Shown here one piece after another: positions 33,666 through 42,950 of a stretch of DNA of 55,311 nt (the stretch's first letter is position 1; the number at the start of each line of letters is the position of its first letter). A program made the translations under genes and the position numbers. This DNA comes from JBHGBB01 sp041946755 (GTDB lineage Bacteria > UBP4 > UBA4092 > JAOAEQ01), in NCBI GenBank assembly GCA_041946755.1, contig JBHGBB010000001.1, forward strand, positions 1 through 55,311, read 5' to 3'. The notes beneath the pieces are model-generated. The model saw only the letters and a program-made list of their open reading frames with translations, made no database searches and was not told the origin of the DNA.

Positions 33666-35561
33666 TTATGGAGTATAAACGAATCTCACTGCATCTGCAT
33701 AAGCCCGATATTCGAATGTATCGTTCGGTACCGTTTTCGTAGAAGAAGCATGTAAGGTTACGCTCCCTTTATCAGGATACTCTCCAGCATCGAATCGATA
33801 GGTACCGAGAGATATCCAGCGGTCATTATTCCTATCGGGAGTATTCGGCCGGCCGCGTTGGGATAGTTGCACCGTTTTCGTTCCATCAGCAGATTTGATT
33901 TCATAGTTGGTATCATCCGCATTCGCGCCATAAGAAAAGATAACATAGACTTCATAGTTCCCCGATTTCGGGAATTTCGGCAAGAACCTCGCATAAGCCG
34001 AGTCGGTTTTCCCGGGAGTAAACCGGGCTCCTTGGCCGATAAGTCTGGTATCATCAGATTTCGCATAGCTGTTAGTAAAATCAGCCGATTCGACATAATT
34101 CGGCGCTGGAGTTATGATACCATTAATATCTCGCGACTCCAGAACCATTTCATCGCCCGGCATGAACCCTCGATATCTCGCATTTTTCCGGGCAAAAGCA
34201 TATCTCGCCCGTTCCAGCATTTTCAAGGAAGCGATTGCCCTGCAGGGGATAGGATGATCATCATTGGTCGGTAAATCCATATTCGGCTGGAGATACTGTT
34301 TTTCTACCGGAATCTGGTTGATACAATCCTTCATTTTTTTGATTAAACTATCGATGCGGGTTAACTGTTCATCATTCGGCTGATTGATTCCTTGCGCATA
34401 AATGAGTAGACCATTAATCAGGATTTTCTGGTCTTCTGTTTCGGCGATAGGAATCAGTTTCTGCAGGTCTACTGCCGCGGTATCTTTTCCGGAATATGCG
34501 ATACCCCAGGCGGTTTGACTTATCAGCGAAGCGCGATCTTCACCTAATAACCGTTCTAGAACAGTAGGCAGAAGAGGAAACGCCGCGGTTGGCGGTTCCT
34601 GATACCAGAACGCTACCGAAGAGATATTATCCGCCCGGTCATTCTGGGTCCCATGTTCAATCGATACTTTAAGTTTCTTGCTAAACGGTATCGGGTCAAG
34701 AATATGAAACCGATACATGGAAGTTCTCTGCCCTGGGTTCGCAAACCCTTCACATACCGGCGCGCCATGCCATAAGGTTGCATATTGCCCCATGCCCCAG
34801 CCGTAACAGAAATAGTCTTCGGTCCCGGTACCATGCAATGCAGTATGAGTATCAGCTTCAATCAGGTCATCCCCTTCACCCCACCATTGCGGTTTGGTAC
34901 CCACGAAACTCATTACCGTCCCAACATAATGCCCTTTCCCCTGAGTTTCGAGAATAACATAGTTCCCCGGCATATTGGCTGGATATGCCTGCCGATATTG
35001 GGCATAAAACCGCTCTTTAGTAGGCAGCGGTTCTTCGAGCGCCAGATAATCGATATAATAATATAAGCCGACCGACTGTCCGTTTCCTTCATTGGAAATG
35101 GTTATCTTCGCGCCTTTAGCAAACGGCATCTGCCACCAGCAGTTTCGCGCTCTTCCTTTCGAAACAACAGTTATCGGGAACGAATTCATATCGGCTTCAA
35201 CGCCATTACCGACTCCAAAGAAATCTCCGAACGGAACTTCTACCGCCGGGCTAGATTCACCATCCCAATACATTCTGAGAATCAGGGTTCTGCCAATCGG
35301 GTCTTTGGCATTCGAGGTGAACCAGATATGCCGGATAATCCCGGTACCTTTAATCTCAGCCAGGACTTTGGTTTCACCCGGCTGGAGCCAGATACTATCG
35401 TTATTTGCGCCGGTAGTATCATAGCTGGAGAACCGCGCTGCATGCCCTTTCGTATTCCAAGCCCAGGTTAAATCAAACGGACTCCAGTTTTCTTTTGCCA
35501 CTTTCGCATAAGATAATCCGATCAGCATAAACAGCATGATAAACAAATATATTTTTTTCAT
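33666..35561 (-). CDS. Secreted GH172 (DUF2961) glycosidase with golvesin-type C-terminal domain
   Basis: This 631-residue protein has a signal peptide ('KKIYLFIMLFMLIGLSYAK'). The DUF2961/GH172 core follows: 'GETKVLAEIKGTGIIRHIWFTS', 'MYWDGESSPAVEVPFGDFFGVG', 'NCWWQMPFAKGAKITISNEG' and 'HGTGTEDYFCYGWGMG' with the conserved Glu. Known GH172 enzymes cleave fructofuranose or D-arabinofuranose linkages. Residues about 480-631 look like a golvesin/xanthan-lyase-type binding module ('GARFTPGKTDSAYARFLPKFPKSGNYEVYV'). It is an envelope or periplasmic carbohydrate enzyme, fitting the polysaccharide theme. Confidence 0.88.
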   Translation of the reverse strand: MKKIYLFIMLFMLIGLSYAKVAKENWSPFDLTWAWNTKGHAARFSSYDTTGANNDSIWLQPGETKVLAEIKGTGIIRHIWFTSNAKDPIGRTLILRMYWDGESSPAVEVPFGDFFGVGNGVEADMNSFPITVVSKGRARNCWWQMPFAKGAKITISNEGNGQSVGLYYYIDYLALEEPLPTKERFYAQYRQAYPANMPGNYVILETQGKGHYVGTVMSFVGTKPQWWGEGDDLIEADTHTALHGTGTEDYFCYGWGMGQYATLWHGAPVCEGFANPGQRTSMYRFHILDPIPFSKKLKVSIEHGTQNDRADNISSVAFWYQEPPTAAFPLLPTVLERLLGEDRASLISQTAWGIAYSGKDTAAVDLQKLIPIAETEDQKILINGLLIYAQGINQPNDEQLTRIDSLIKKMKDCINQIPVEKQYLQPNMDLPTNDDHPIPCRAIASLKMLERARYAFARKNARYRGFMPGDEMVLESRDINGIITPAPNYVESADFTNSYAKSDDTRLIGQGARFTPGKTDSAYARFLPKFPKSGNYEVYVIFSYGANADDTNYEIKSADGTKTVQLSQRGRPNTPDRNNDRWISLGTYRFDAGEYPDKGSVTLHASSTKTVPNDTFEYRAYADAVRFVYTP

Positions 35562-35592
35562 AATGTCTCTCCTCTAGTATAAAATAAGGTGA

Positions 35593-36690
35593 TTATTTAG
35601 GATTTGGCTTCATCAGGAAATCAAGTACCTTCTTATTTACCAATTCTGCCTGAACGATGGTTAAATCATGACCGGCATTGGGAATAATCTCCGTTTGTAT
35701 CTGTGGCGCAATGGTATTAAGCCGTTGAACCGCACTATTTGCAGAATATAGTTTCTCATGTTCTCCAACTAAAAAGAGGATTGGCACTTTAATACTTTGC
35801 AACTCTTGATTGGTTAATACGGTTGGAGTCACTGGCATCCGCATTTTAAAACATTTCAAACCGAGCATGGCATCATCAACCAGTTTATTTATTTGAGTTA
35901 CACTCACCGTATCTTTTCTTTTATTTAAATCCTCAAACAGCCAGGCGATCATATACTTTCGCATAAAATATCGATGCGGGATAGCGGATAAGATAGCGCG
36001 CCAAGCCCATTCTCCCGGTATATCTTCGATAGTTGCTACCGGAGCGACCCAGACCACCTTATTTAACCGATTAGGATGCGCTAATGTGTATTGGCTGGTA
36101 AGCCAACCACCAAATGAAAGCCCCATGAGATTTATATGGTCTCCCAGTTCAAGAGCGGTAAACAGTTCATCCAGCCAATTCGTCATATCCTGAGAAGTCT
36201 TAATGTTCTTCGTATTGATACTTCTTCCAAAATCATAGATATTATCGACTGCATAGACTCGGTATTGACCGGATAGCGATTTAATATTAGGAATCCAGAT
36301 CAGATGGGTTGCGCTGGTTGATGGTAATAGGACTAACGGCGGTGCGGTTTTCGGGCCGCTAATCCGAACAAACGTTTTCCCATACGAGGTTTCGACTAGT
36401 TTAGATTCCGAATCTACCGGCCATTCCCGGGCACGGGTATCATAATAGGCTAAATAGCGGGCTTTCGCTTTCGCCGATTTAAACGGATAGTATTCAGGTA
36501 TTTTCGATATATCGGGTGGAGTGAATAAAGAGGTTACAAACCAGGAGAAGGCAATAATAATGATAACGATAATTGCACCTAATCCGAGCAATACTTTTTT
36601 TAATATTGACCTCTTCCGGCGCGGCGCATTATTTGGATTGCTAATTTTAGACTGCATTTGGTTTAATTGTTCTCGATCATCATCTGGCAT
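35593..36690 (-). CDS. Membrane-anchored alpha/beta hydrolase
   Basis: This 365-residue protein has a basic cytoplasmic start ('RRKRSILKK'), one membrane helix (about 32-52), then a hydrolase domain facing out. The nucleophile elbow is 'INLMGLSFGGWLTSQY' (GLSFG), the Asp is in 'ILFLVGEHEKLY' (Glu/Asp region), and the His is in 'IPNAGHDLTIVQA'. The fold is like the 2-hydroxymuconate/carboxylesterase group. The substrate is unknown. It lies upstream of the GH172 gene (31-base gap) and may be cotranscribed. Confidence 0.8.
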   Translation of the reverse strand: MPDDDREQLNQMQSKISNPNNAPRRKRSILKKVLLGLGAIIVIIIIAFSWFVTSLFTPPDISKIPEYYPFKSAKAKARYLAYYDTRAREWPVDSESKLVETSYGKTFVRISGPKTAPPLVLLPSTSATHLIWIPNIKSLSGQYRVYAVDNIYDFGRSINTKNIKTSQDMTNWLDELFTALELGDHINLMGLSFGGWLTSQYTLAHPNRLNKVVWVAPVATIEDIPGEWAWRAILSAIPHRYFMRKYMIAWLFEDLNKRKDTVSVTQINKLVDDAMLGLKCFKMRMPVTPTVLTNQELQSIKVPILFLVGEHEKLYSANSAVQRLNTIAPQIQTEIIPNAGHDLTIVQAELVNKKVLDFLMKPNPK

Positions 36691-36895
36691 AGATAATAGT
36701 TTACCATGAAGTATACTCCGAGGCTATCTCGGGGACATAAAAGAATTAAAGAATCATATCAAATTTATCCCTTTAATCCACCTTAGGCAGACTCAAGCTA
36801 AACATTTAGTATTTTGCAATGCTAAATTTACATTTTAAATTGATGTTTTTGCATTTGATGTATTCGCTATAATGAGAATAGATCATATTTTTTCT

Positions 36896-37225
36896 TTAAC
36901 CGCATTGAAAAACACTTATGGTTTCTAGGCAATCAAAACAGAAAAAAATGTAGATTATCCCAACATCTCCAAACATATACCGCTGATCGTCAGACAAACA
37001 ATCAACCGCATGGGGATTATGCGGTTCGTCATGTTCGATAGAATCAATTTGACCGATAAATGTCATCTTTTCATTGCAGGATGGGCATATGGGAGTTTCA
37101 TCATACTGTTCCCAATCAGGTTTGCCACCTAATTTACTGCGCAATCCAAGTTCTTTATGTTCTATTACCGGTTTATCTTCTATTATCGGGATAAATTGCA
37201 TTTCATATTGTCGAAGTGGTTTCAT
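36896..37225 (-). CDS. Small DUF1963/YwqG-like zinc-binding protein
   Basis: This 109-residue protein has 'LRSKLGGKPDWEQYDETPICPSCNEKMTFIGQIDS', the 'GG-P-W-Q...C..C...M.FIGQ' pattern seen in YwqG/DUF1963 proteins, and a second Cys pair 'FFCFDCLETISVFQC'. The four cysteines could bind zinc. The function of the family is unknown. It stands alone in an AT-rich region of probable accessory DNA. Confidence 0.62.
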   Translation of the reverse strand: MKPLRQYEMQFIPIIEDKPVIEHKELGLRSKLGGKPDWEQYDETPICPSCNEKMTFIGQIDSIEHDEPHNPHAVDCLSDDQRYMFGDVGIIYIFFCFDCLETISVFQCG

Positions 37226-37310
37226 GCTCTTCTCCTTTTTATAATCGATTAATAAGTATATAATGAGAATAAATCATACTTTTTTCTTCGCTGATTATGC
37301 AAACTAATCT

Positions 37311-37400
37311 ACCACGAAAACGCGAAAGATATAAAGCTTGGAATATGCTTATATAATTTAGCTATCATCTCGATTTTGTTTTTCACGTTTTCGTCTGTCA
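37311..37400. repeat. CACGAAA inverted repeat R6 (diverged)
   Basis: ACCACGAAAACGCGAAAG on the left and TTTTTCACGTTTTCGTCTG on the right, in the 330-base gap between two small minus-strand genes (37226-37557). The rest of the gap is AT-rich with no gene. Confidence 0.65.
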
Positions 37401-37557
37401 TGCAGAAGTAATCTATTTGTAGGTTGGTACAATTACTTTTGATTTAACTTTTGGATGGAAAGCTTTGCGATAGATAAAGAAAATTATTCTTTAGCTTTTG
37501 ATAAATATAGTATGAAACTCTAATAGGCAAATTCTATTATATTAGAATAAGTTATAT

Positions 37558-38037
37558 TCAACCTTTCTCCACAATTTGTCTTAAATGATTTTTAGATGAA
37601 TCTACTAATCCCTTTAAATCTGCCCAATCTGACGAATAAACAATCTTTTTATTTCGGATTATATCGCTCCATTTTTTATATTCTTTCTGCATATTATCGG
37701 CTTCGGTTTTATATATATCATTATGCCGCTGATAAAATCCTGAAATCTGAGATAAATAACCCAAGTAATCACCTGCTTCTTCCACACCTGATATAATTAT
37801 TGAATCTGCAACAATTTGTGCGTCTTTAATTAGAGTGTTATGTGCTTCTATTTTGATTTTCTCTACTGAATTTTTATGTTCATACCAGAAAATGAATCCA
37901 ATAGAGATAGATGAAAATAATAATGATATCACTATCAAACTTATTTTAAATTTGATTTTATCTCGTAAAAAAGAAATAATACTAATAATTCCTGCTGCTA
38001 AACTAATAATTGCTATAATAATATTTAATATAATCAT
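37558..38037 (-). CDS. Small membrane protein of unknown function
   Basis: This 159-residue protein has two hydrophobic helices (about 2-22 and 31-51), then a soluble, mostly helical part starting 'EHKNSVEKIKIEAHNTLIKDAQIV', with Lys/Tyr-rich 'YKTEADNMQKEYKKWSDII'. I recognise no family. It is AT-rich and poor in CCGG words compared with the core genes, so it may be acquired. Confidence 0.55.
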   Translation of the reverse strand: MIILNIIIAIISLAAGIISIISFLRDKIKFKISLIVISLLFSSISIGFIFWYEHKNSVEKIKIEAHNTLIKDAQIVADSIIISGVEEAGDYLGYLSQISGFYQRHNDIYKTEADNMQKEYKKWSDIIRNKKIVYSSDWADLKGLVDSSKNHLRQIVEKG

Positions 38038-38444
38038 ATTATCTCTGGTGAATGATTATTCTATGCAATTCTGTAAATCACATAGATAACATTTGTTAGA
38101 AAATATACATTGTTATTTTATTTCTGACTTTTCCCTTCAAGATTATAATACGGAAGTTCAATAAAACGCAAAGTTTTTTCGGATTTTAAGGTTGCTTTTT
38201 AATGCGACAAAAAACCGGTTAAGGACAAAAAATAAGATAGAATAAAAAATCATTGTACCCTCTCTTCGACCCAACTTTAGTTAAGGGTTATTCCCGATTT
38301 ATCGGGATAAACAATTAATTATTATAAAGATGAACTAAAGTTCATAAACCGTAGGTTAAAACCTCGTCGAAAGTACCGTCATTAGTATAATCTTGCTCAA
38401 TGGTTTTTAGGAGGTTTTGGTGGGATTATCGGGAGTTTGATACG

Positions 38445-38463
38445 GAATTGGTCGGACCAATTC
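38445..38463. repeat. GGTCGGACC palindrome (family K copy 2)
   Basis: GAATTGGTC and GACCAATTC around one G, identical to the centre of the copy at 12077-12101. Confidence 0.75.
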
Positions 38464-38533
38464 GGGTTGAAATCCGGGAGAAAGACATAATAGGACGCAG
38501 ATAGACCATAGATTTAGTAGATATATACGGAAA

Positions 38534-38596
38534 GTAGGGGCGAGTCAGTGACTCGACCGTAGAATATATCGGGCGACCCAATGGGTCGCCCCTACC
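38534..38596. repeat. GTAGGGGCGA palindromic element (family F copy 2)
   Basis: The same arms as 21217-21274, with a longer middle spacer. Confidence 0.75.
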
Positions 38597-38831
38597 ACCA
38601 TAATAAAATCAATAGTTTATACTAACGTTGACCTATTATCAAATTGAGAATAGGTCAAGATATAAGATTAAGGGTTCAAAAAATTGCGCCCCTACTCCAT
38701 AGCAAACTGCAAAATTTGCAGTTTGCTTAACTATAATATATATAATAGTTTATACCAACGTTGTATTATACGCCAATGGCGTAAAATACAAAATGGAAGA
38801 GGTAAATACGCAAAATTCGCTTAAATGGCGG

Positions 38832-40316
38832 TTAAAATATAAGTGGAGTACCAGTCATTTCAGCTGGCGGGGTAATACCAATCAGTTTTAAAATAGTAGG
38901 CGCAACATCTTCCAAGATACCGCTAGACCGTAGTTTTAATTGTTCTTGATAACCGATAATGATAAAAGGAGCATTGCTGCCCGATGTGAGTTGCGAAATA
39001 TGGGATGTGCGGGTACTGGTAATCAGAACCAATCCATGTTGCGCCAGGGTAGCATCAACTACTTGGCTAACGCAATCGTCAACAACTGCAATCGCTTTTT
39101 GATATGCTTCAAGGTTGCCGGTATGCGCTACCATAACCGGATTCGCATAAGTAATTAATATAAAGTCATAAGTCCCGGATTTAATCTTATCAACCGCTAC
39201 TTCGGTTAAAGGGATAGCGCTCATTTCCGGTTTCTTATCATAGGCATCGACTTTAGGGGAATGGATTAAAACCCGGTCTTCTTTTTTCCCCGGGTTATCC
39301 TGCATGCCGTTGAAGAAATAGGTTACATGCGCATATCGTTCGGTTTCAGCCAGCCGGAGTTGAGGTAATCTGTTTTCGCTCAGAACTTCGCCTAAGGTAT
39401 TCTTAAGTTCCGGTTTCGGGAATATCGATGGAATGCCGGTAATCCCTTCATAATCGGTTAAAGTCAGATATTCCGATTGTGGGATTCTCTCCCGGTTAAA
39501 CTCGGTAAACTCTAATACCGTTAGACTGGTCAATAGTTCTCGGCATCGGTCACCCCGGAAATTGAAGAAGATTACCAAATCCCCATCGTCGATAGTCGCT
39601 ACCGGCTCTTGAGTCCGGGTAGTCAGAACTGTCGGAGTAATAAATTCATCGGTCTCTTTATGTTTATAGGCATATTTCATTGCGCTAGCCGCGGTGGGGA
39701 AAGTTAATCCTTTTCCCATAACCAATGCCTGATAACTCTGATGAACGCGCTGCCATTGCTGGTTCCGGTCCATAGCATAATATCTGCCGAGGATAGTCGC
39801 TAATCGCCCGATACCCATTTCTTTAACCTTCGCTTCTACCGATTCGAGATACTGCATCCCGGATTTCGGATCGGCAGTATCTCTCCCATCCATAATTGCA
39901 TGGAGATATACCTTTTTCAAGTCCGATTGTTTCGCCAATTCTAATAAGGCATAGAGGTGGTTAAGATGGCTATGAATCCCGGCATCGGAAAAGAGCCCGA
40001 TTAAATGGAGTTTGGTCTTTTTCTCTTTAATCCGGTTGAAAGCGTCAAGAAGGGTTTGATTAGCAGCCAAGCTCCCATCGTCAATTGCTTTATTTATTCT
40101 CGCCAATTCGGTATATATAATCCGACCGGCACCGAGATTCAGATGGCCGGATTCGCTATTTCCCGGCTGCCCTTCAGGTAATCCCATATCGATACCAGCT
40201 ACTTTAAGCTCGGTATGCGGATACTCTTTTAGATACGCCTCTAAATGCGGCGCATTATTTATCGGTAATCCCAGACCATCAATATTAATCAGAACTAGAG
40301 GTTTATATTTATCCAT
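38832..40316 (-). CDS. GpmI-like phosphoglycerate mutase with degenerate metal sites
   Basis: This 494-residue protein (ATG 40316) has the cofactor-independent phosphoglycerate mutase layout. Substrate motifs are kept: 'NIDGLGL' (Asp13), 'GNSESGHLNLGAGR' (Ser54), 'DGRDT', 'GRYYAMDRNQQWQR' and 'FNFRGDRCRE'. Metal ligands are not. The usual ANPDMVGHTG is 'ANPVMVAHTG' (Asp to Val394; His398 kept). The usual ITADHG is 'ITSTRT' (Asp to Thr435, His to Arg436). The HTxxNPVP segment is 'LTSGSNAPF' (His lost). Four of seven ligands are therefore missing, while the ORF is intact. It is probably inactive as a mutase, or has another role. Confidence 0.85.
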   Translation of the reverse strand: MDKYKPLVLINIDGLGLPINNAPHLEAYLKEYPHTELKVAGIDMGLPEGQPGNSESGHLNLGAGRIIYTELARINKAIDDGSLAANQTLLDAFNRIKEKKTKLHLIGLFSDAGIHSHLNHLYALLELAKQSDLKKVYLHAIMDGRDTADPKSGMQYLESVEAKVKEMGIGRLATILGRYYAMDRNQQWQRVHQSYQALVMGKGLTFPTAASAMKYAYKHKETDEFITPTVLTTRTQEPVATIDDGDLVIFFNFRGDRCRELLTSLTVLEFTEFNRERIPQSEYLTLTDYEGITGIPSIFPKPELKNTLGEVLSENRLPQLRLAETERYAHVTYFFNGMQDNPGKKEDRVLIHSPKVDAYDKKPEMSAIPLTEVAVDKIKSGTYDFILITYANPVMVAHTGNLEAYQKAIAVVDDCVSQVVDATLAQHGLVLITSTRTSHISQLTSGSNAPFIIIGYQEQLKLRSSGILEDVAPTILKLIGITPPAEMTGTPLIF

Positions 40317-40372
40317 AACTGTAATAAGTAAATCGATAAACAAAAAAACAGCAGGAAACTAACGACAAAATA

Positions 40373-40497
40373 AAATTCGAATACCAAAATCCGAAATCCG
40401 AAACAATAATACAAAAGGAAAATCAATTAAAACTTTAGTTTGTATTATTGTTGTTTCTCTTTTTACTTCGAATTTCGATATTCGATATTCGAATTTG
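40373..40497. repeat. ATTCGAAT-word inverted repeat upstream of the GpmI-like gene
   Basis: Left arm ATTCGAATACCAAAATCCG plus ACAATAATACAAA; right arm TTTGTATTATTGTTGT and TTCGAATTTCGATATTCGATATTCGAAT. The TTTCGATATTCG phrase recurs at 51036-51070. Confidence 0.75.
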
Positions 40498-40503
40498 CTT
40501 CAC

Positions 40504-41445
40504 CTAATCATCTTTCTGTTTGGTAATATTATCCAGCAGTTTCCGGTCAAGGTCTTTTGCGGCATTATATCCCATGCGTTTCAAGCGCTGGTTCATCGCC
40601 CCGACTTCTACTAAGATGGAGATATTCCGACTCGGTCGAACCGGAATAGTTAATACCGGTATTTCTACTCCGAGAATTTCGATCGTTTTCTCCGATAATC
40701 CGGTCCGGTCATATTCTTTACTATCCGACCATTCTTCCAATTGGGTTACCAACGAAACCCGTTTCCGGGTACGTACTGAGCTAATCCCATATAAATGTTG
40801 GATATTGATGATACCCAACCCCCGGATTTCCATATGATATTTGATTACATCCGACCCATACCCCATCAAGACATTCCCGGCAATCAGATCGATATGCACC
40901 ACATCATCTGCTACCAGCCGATGTCCCCGATGGATCAATTCTAATGCCGTTTCACTTTTCCCGATACCTGAAGGACCCAGAATCAATACTCCGACTCCAT
41001 AAATATCGACTAAAACTCCATGCATGGTAATATGGGGAGCGAATTTCACTTCCAGATAGTTGGAAAGCAAACTAATAAATCTGGTAGTCGGTAAATGCGA
41101 CCGGAAGATGCAGGTGTTATACTTATTACCCAACTCAATCAACGCCGGTGGCGGCTCCAGTTCGGTAGTAACAATAAAACAAGGGGTTTTATCGGTAAAC
41201 AATCGCAAGAAGCGGTCATATCGTTCAGGTTCCGGTACGGTGTTAATATAGGTTATTTCAGTTATCCCAATAATCTGGATTCGTTCATGCGCGAAATGCT
41301 GCAGAAACCCGGATAACCCTAACTGCGGCCGGTTGATATCAGCAGAAGTAATCTTCTTCTGCAATCCGCCTTCTCCGGCAACCAAATCCAGTTCCAGCTC
41401 TTTCCCTTCTTCTCCGATAAGTTCTTTAACCGTTATTTCTAGCAT
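40504..41445 (-). CDS. hprK: HPr kinase/phosphorylase
   Basis: About 313 residues from ATG 41445, the first Met of the 'LEITVKELI' opening. The Walker A is 'LILGPSGIGKSETALELIHRGH', followed by 'LVADDVV', the HprK signature 'MEIRGLGIINI' and the late 'RPSRNISILVEVGAM'. It phosphorylates and dephosphorylates HPr on Ser and governs carbon use. No ptsH or ptsI is in the window. Its place beside hpf and lptB is the common ancestral order; rpoN and ptsN, often present here, are absent. Confidence 0.94.
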   Translation of the reverse strand: MLEITVKELIGEEGKELELDLVAGEGGLQKKITSADINRPQLGLSGFLQHFAHERIQIIGITEITYINTVPEPERYDRFLRLFTDKTPCFIVTTELEPPPALIELGNKYNTCIFRSHLPTTRFISLLSNYLEVKFAPHITMHGVLVDIYGVGVLILGPSGIGKSETALELIHRGHRLVADDVVHIDLIAGNVLMGYGSDVIKYHMEIRGLGIINIQHLYGISSVRTRKRVSLVTQLEEWSDSKEYDRTGLSEKTIEILGVEIPVLTIPVRPSRNISILVEVGAMNQRLKRMGYNAAKDLDRKLLDNITKQKDD

Positions 41446-41452
41446 AGTAAAG

Positions 41453-41574
41453 GCAGTCCTAAGTCTTAAGTCCAAAAACGAAAAATTATAAACTTCAAAC
41501 TGAAGTCCTAAGTCCGAAGTCTTAAGTCTAGAAACTTTTCCACCTTAGGATTTAGGACTAAAGCCTTAGGACTG
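41453..41574. repeat. TAAGTCC-word inverted repeat between hprK and hpf (family B copy 1)
   Basis: AGTCCTAAGTCTTAAGTCC words on the left and CCTTAGGATTTAGGACT...CCTTAGGACTG on the right. A second copy is at 44169-44259. Confidence 0.75.
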
Positions 41575-41579
41575 ATTTT

Positions 41580-42125
41580 CTACTCTCTGGTAATCAATCC
41601 GAAATTGCCGTCTTTCCGGCGATAGATAACATTTAATTCGTTGGTCTTATCATTTACAAAAACCACAAAAGTCTGGTTGGTTAAATCCATCTGCATCGCC
41701 GCTTCATCAATCGACATCGGTTTTACAGTCGATCGGCTGGACTTAATAATCTGCGGTTCTTCCTGCTCTTGTTCCAATTCTTCAGGTTCTATTACTTCAT
41801 AGAGGAATCCATATTCTTTCGTTCCCCGGTTCTTTTTCCGATGTTTGGTAATCCGTTCTTTATACCGGTTCAACTTCCGTTCCAGTTTATCGACCACATT
41901 ATCCACTGACGCAAGAATATCGGTGGTTTCTTCCTGCATGGCAACTTTCAAACCGTTAGCATCGATATTAACTTCTGCAATCTGCCGATGTTTTTCAGCG
42001 GTTAAGGTAACATGGACTTCCAGAATATGATTGAAATATTTTTCCAACCGCTGTATTTTCTTTTCGACATAGGTTTTAATCGGTTCGGTAATCTCTAAAT
42101 GCCGCCCGGTGATAACAATTTGCAT
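41580..42125 (-). CDS. hpf: Ribosome hibernation promoting factor, long form
   Basis: This 181-residue protein has an N-terminal RaiA/HPF fold ('QIVITGRHLEITEPIKTYVEKKIQRLEKYFN', 'VHVTLTAEKHRQIAEVNIDANGLKVAMQEETTD') and a charged linker. The C-terminal dimerisation domain reads 'KPMSIDEAAMQMDLTNQTFVVFVNDKTNELNVIYRRKDGNFGLI'. Long HPF pairs ribosomes into 100S dimers in stationary phase. It is between hprK and lptB in the usual order. Confidence 0.95.
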   Translation of the reverse strand: MQIVITGRHLEITEPIKTYVEKKIQRLEKYFNHILEVHVTLTAEKHRQIAEVNIDANGLKVAMQEETTDILASVDNVVDKLERKLNRYKERITKHRKKNRGTKEYGFLYEVIEPEELEQEQEEPQIIKSSRSTVKPMSIDEAAMQMDLTNQTFVVFVNDKTNELNVIYRRKDGNFGLITRE

Positions 42126-42227
42126 AATGATTTATGCTCCCTTCACAAAATAATGTATTACCTTTATACTATTATATACTTTTGATATTTAAAATTGGGA
42201 TTTTATTTGGTATTGTTTCTATCTCTA

Positions 42228-42950
42228 TTATATATTAAATTTCTCACCTAAATAAATCTCGCGCGCTTTTTCATCGTTTAACAGTTTTTCCGCACTTCCT
42301 GCAACCAGTACTTTCCCCTGATGAATGATATATGCATGGTCGGTAATCGCCAAAGTATCCCGAACATTATGGTCGGTAATCAGAATCCCAATCCCTTGCT
42401 TTTTCAAATCCTGAATCAACGACTGGATTTCTGAAACCGTTATCGGGTCAACACCGAGAAATGGTTCGTCTAATAAAAAGAATGCCGGAGAACCGAGCAT
42501 CGCCCGGGCGATTTCCAATCGTCTTCGTTCCCCACCGGATAACGTTTCTGCTTTATTTTTCGCCAGATGCTCTAATCCCAGTTCAACCAGCGCATCGATC
42601 GCTTTTTGTCTCCTTTCACTAGCCGATAAATCCGAAAATTCCAAAATCGCTAAGAGATTCTGTTCTACCGTTAATTTCCGGAATATCGATGGCTCTTGCG
42701 AGAGAAATCCTAACCCGGCTCGCGCTCTTCGATGGAGCGGTAAATGGGTTACATCCTGCCCGCGTAACGTAATCGTCCCGGAATCGGGCTTGATAATCCC
42801 CATGATCATATGGAATGTAGTACTTTTCCCGGCACCGTTCGGTCCGAGTAACCCTACGATTTTCCCGGGTTCTACTTCGATATCAACTCCATCGACTACC
42901 CGCCGTTTCCGATATGTTTTAATCAATTGATGCGCTTGTAAGGTTTCCAT
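42228..42950 (-). CDS. lptB: LptB, LPS export ABC transporter ATPase
   Basis: This 240-residue ATPase has Walker A 'GLLGPNGAGKSTTFHMIMG', the LptB-type Q loop 'GLGFLSQEPSIFRKLTVEQN', the signature 'TLSGGERRRLEIARAM' and Walker B 'FFLLDEPFLGVDP'. It energises transport of LPS from the inner membrane to the outer membrane with LptF/G/C/A/D. Its presence shows a lipopolysaccharide-bearing outer membrane. It overlaps the polysaccharide deacetylase by one base. Confidence 0.92.
   Translation of the reverse strand: METLQAHQLIKTYRKRRVVDGVDIEVEPGKIVGLLGPNGAGKSTTFHMIMGIIKPDSGTITLRGQDVTHLPLHRRARAGLGFLSQEPSIFRKLTVEQNLLAILEFSDLSASERRQKAIDALVELGLEHLAKNKAETLSGGERRRLEIARAMLGSPAFFLLDEPFLGVDPITVSEIQSLIQDLKKQGIGILITDHNVRDTLAITDHAYIIHQGKVLVAGSAEKLLNDEKAREIYLGEKFNI

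Larger units (their letters stand above)
38038..38831. other. 794-base gene-free region packed with repeats
   Basis: It holds a GGTCGGACC palindrome (38445-38463, family K copy 2), a GTAGGGGCGA element (38534-38596, family F copy 2), a 27-base palindrome AGCAAACTGC... (38701-38727) and the short hairpins ATTCCCGATTTATCGGGAT and TACGCCA/TGGCGTA. No ORF is convincing. Confidence 0.7.
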
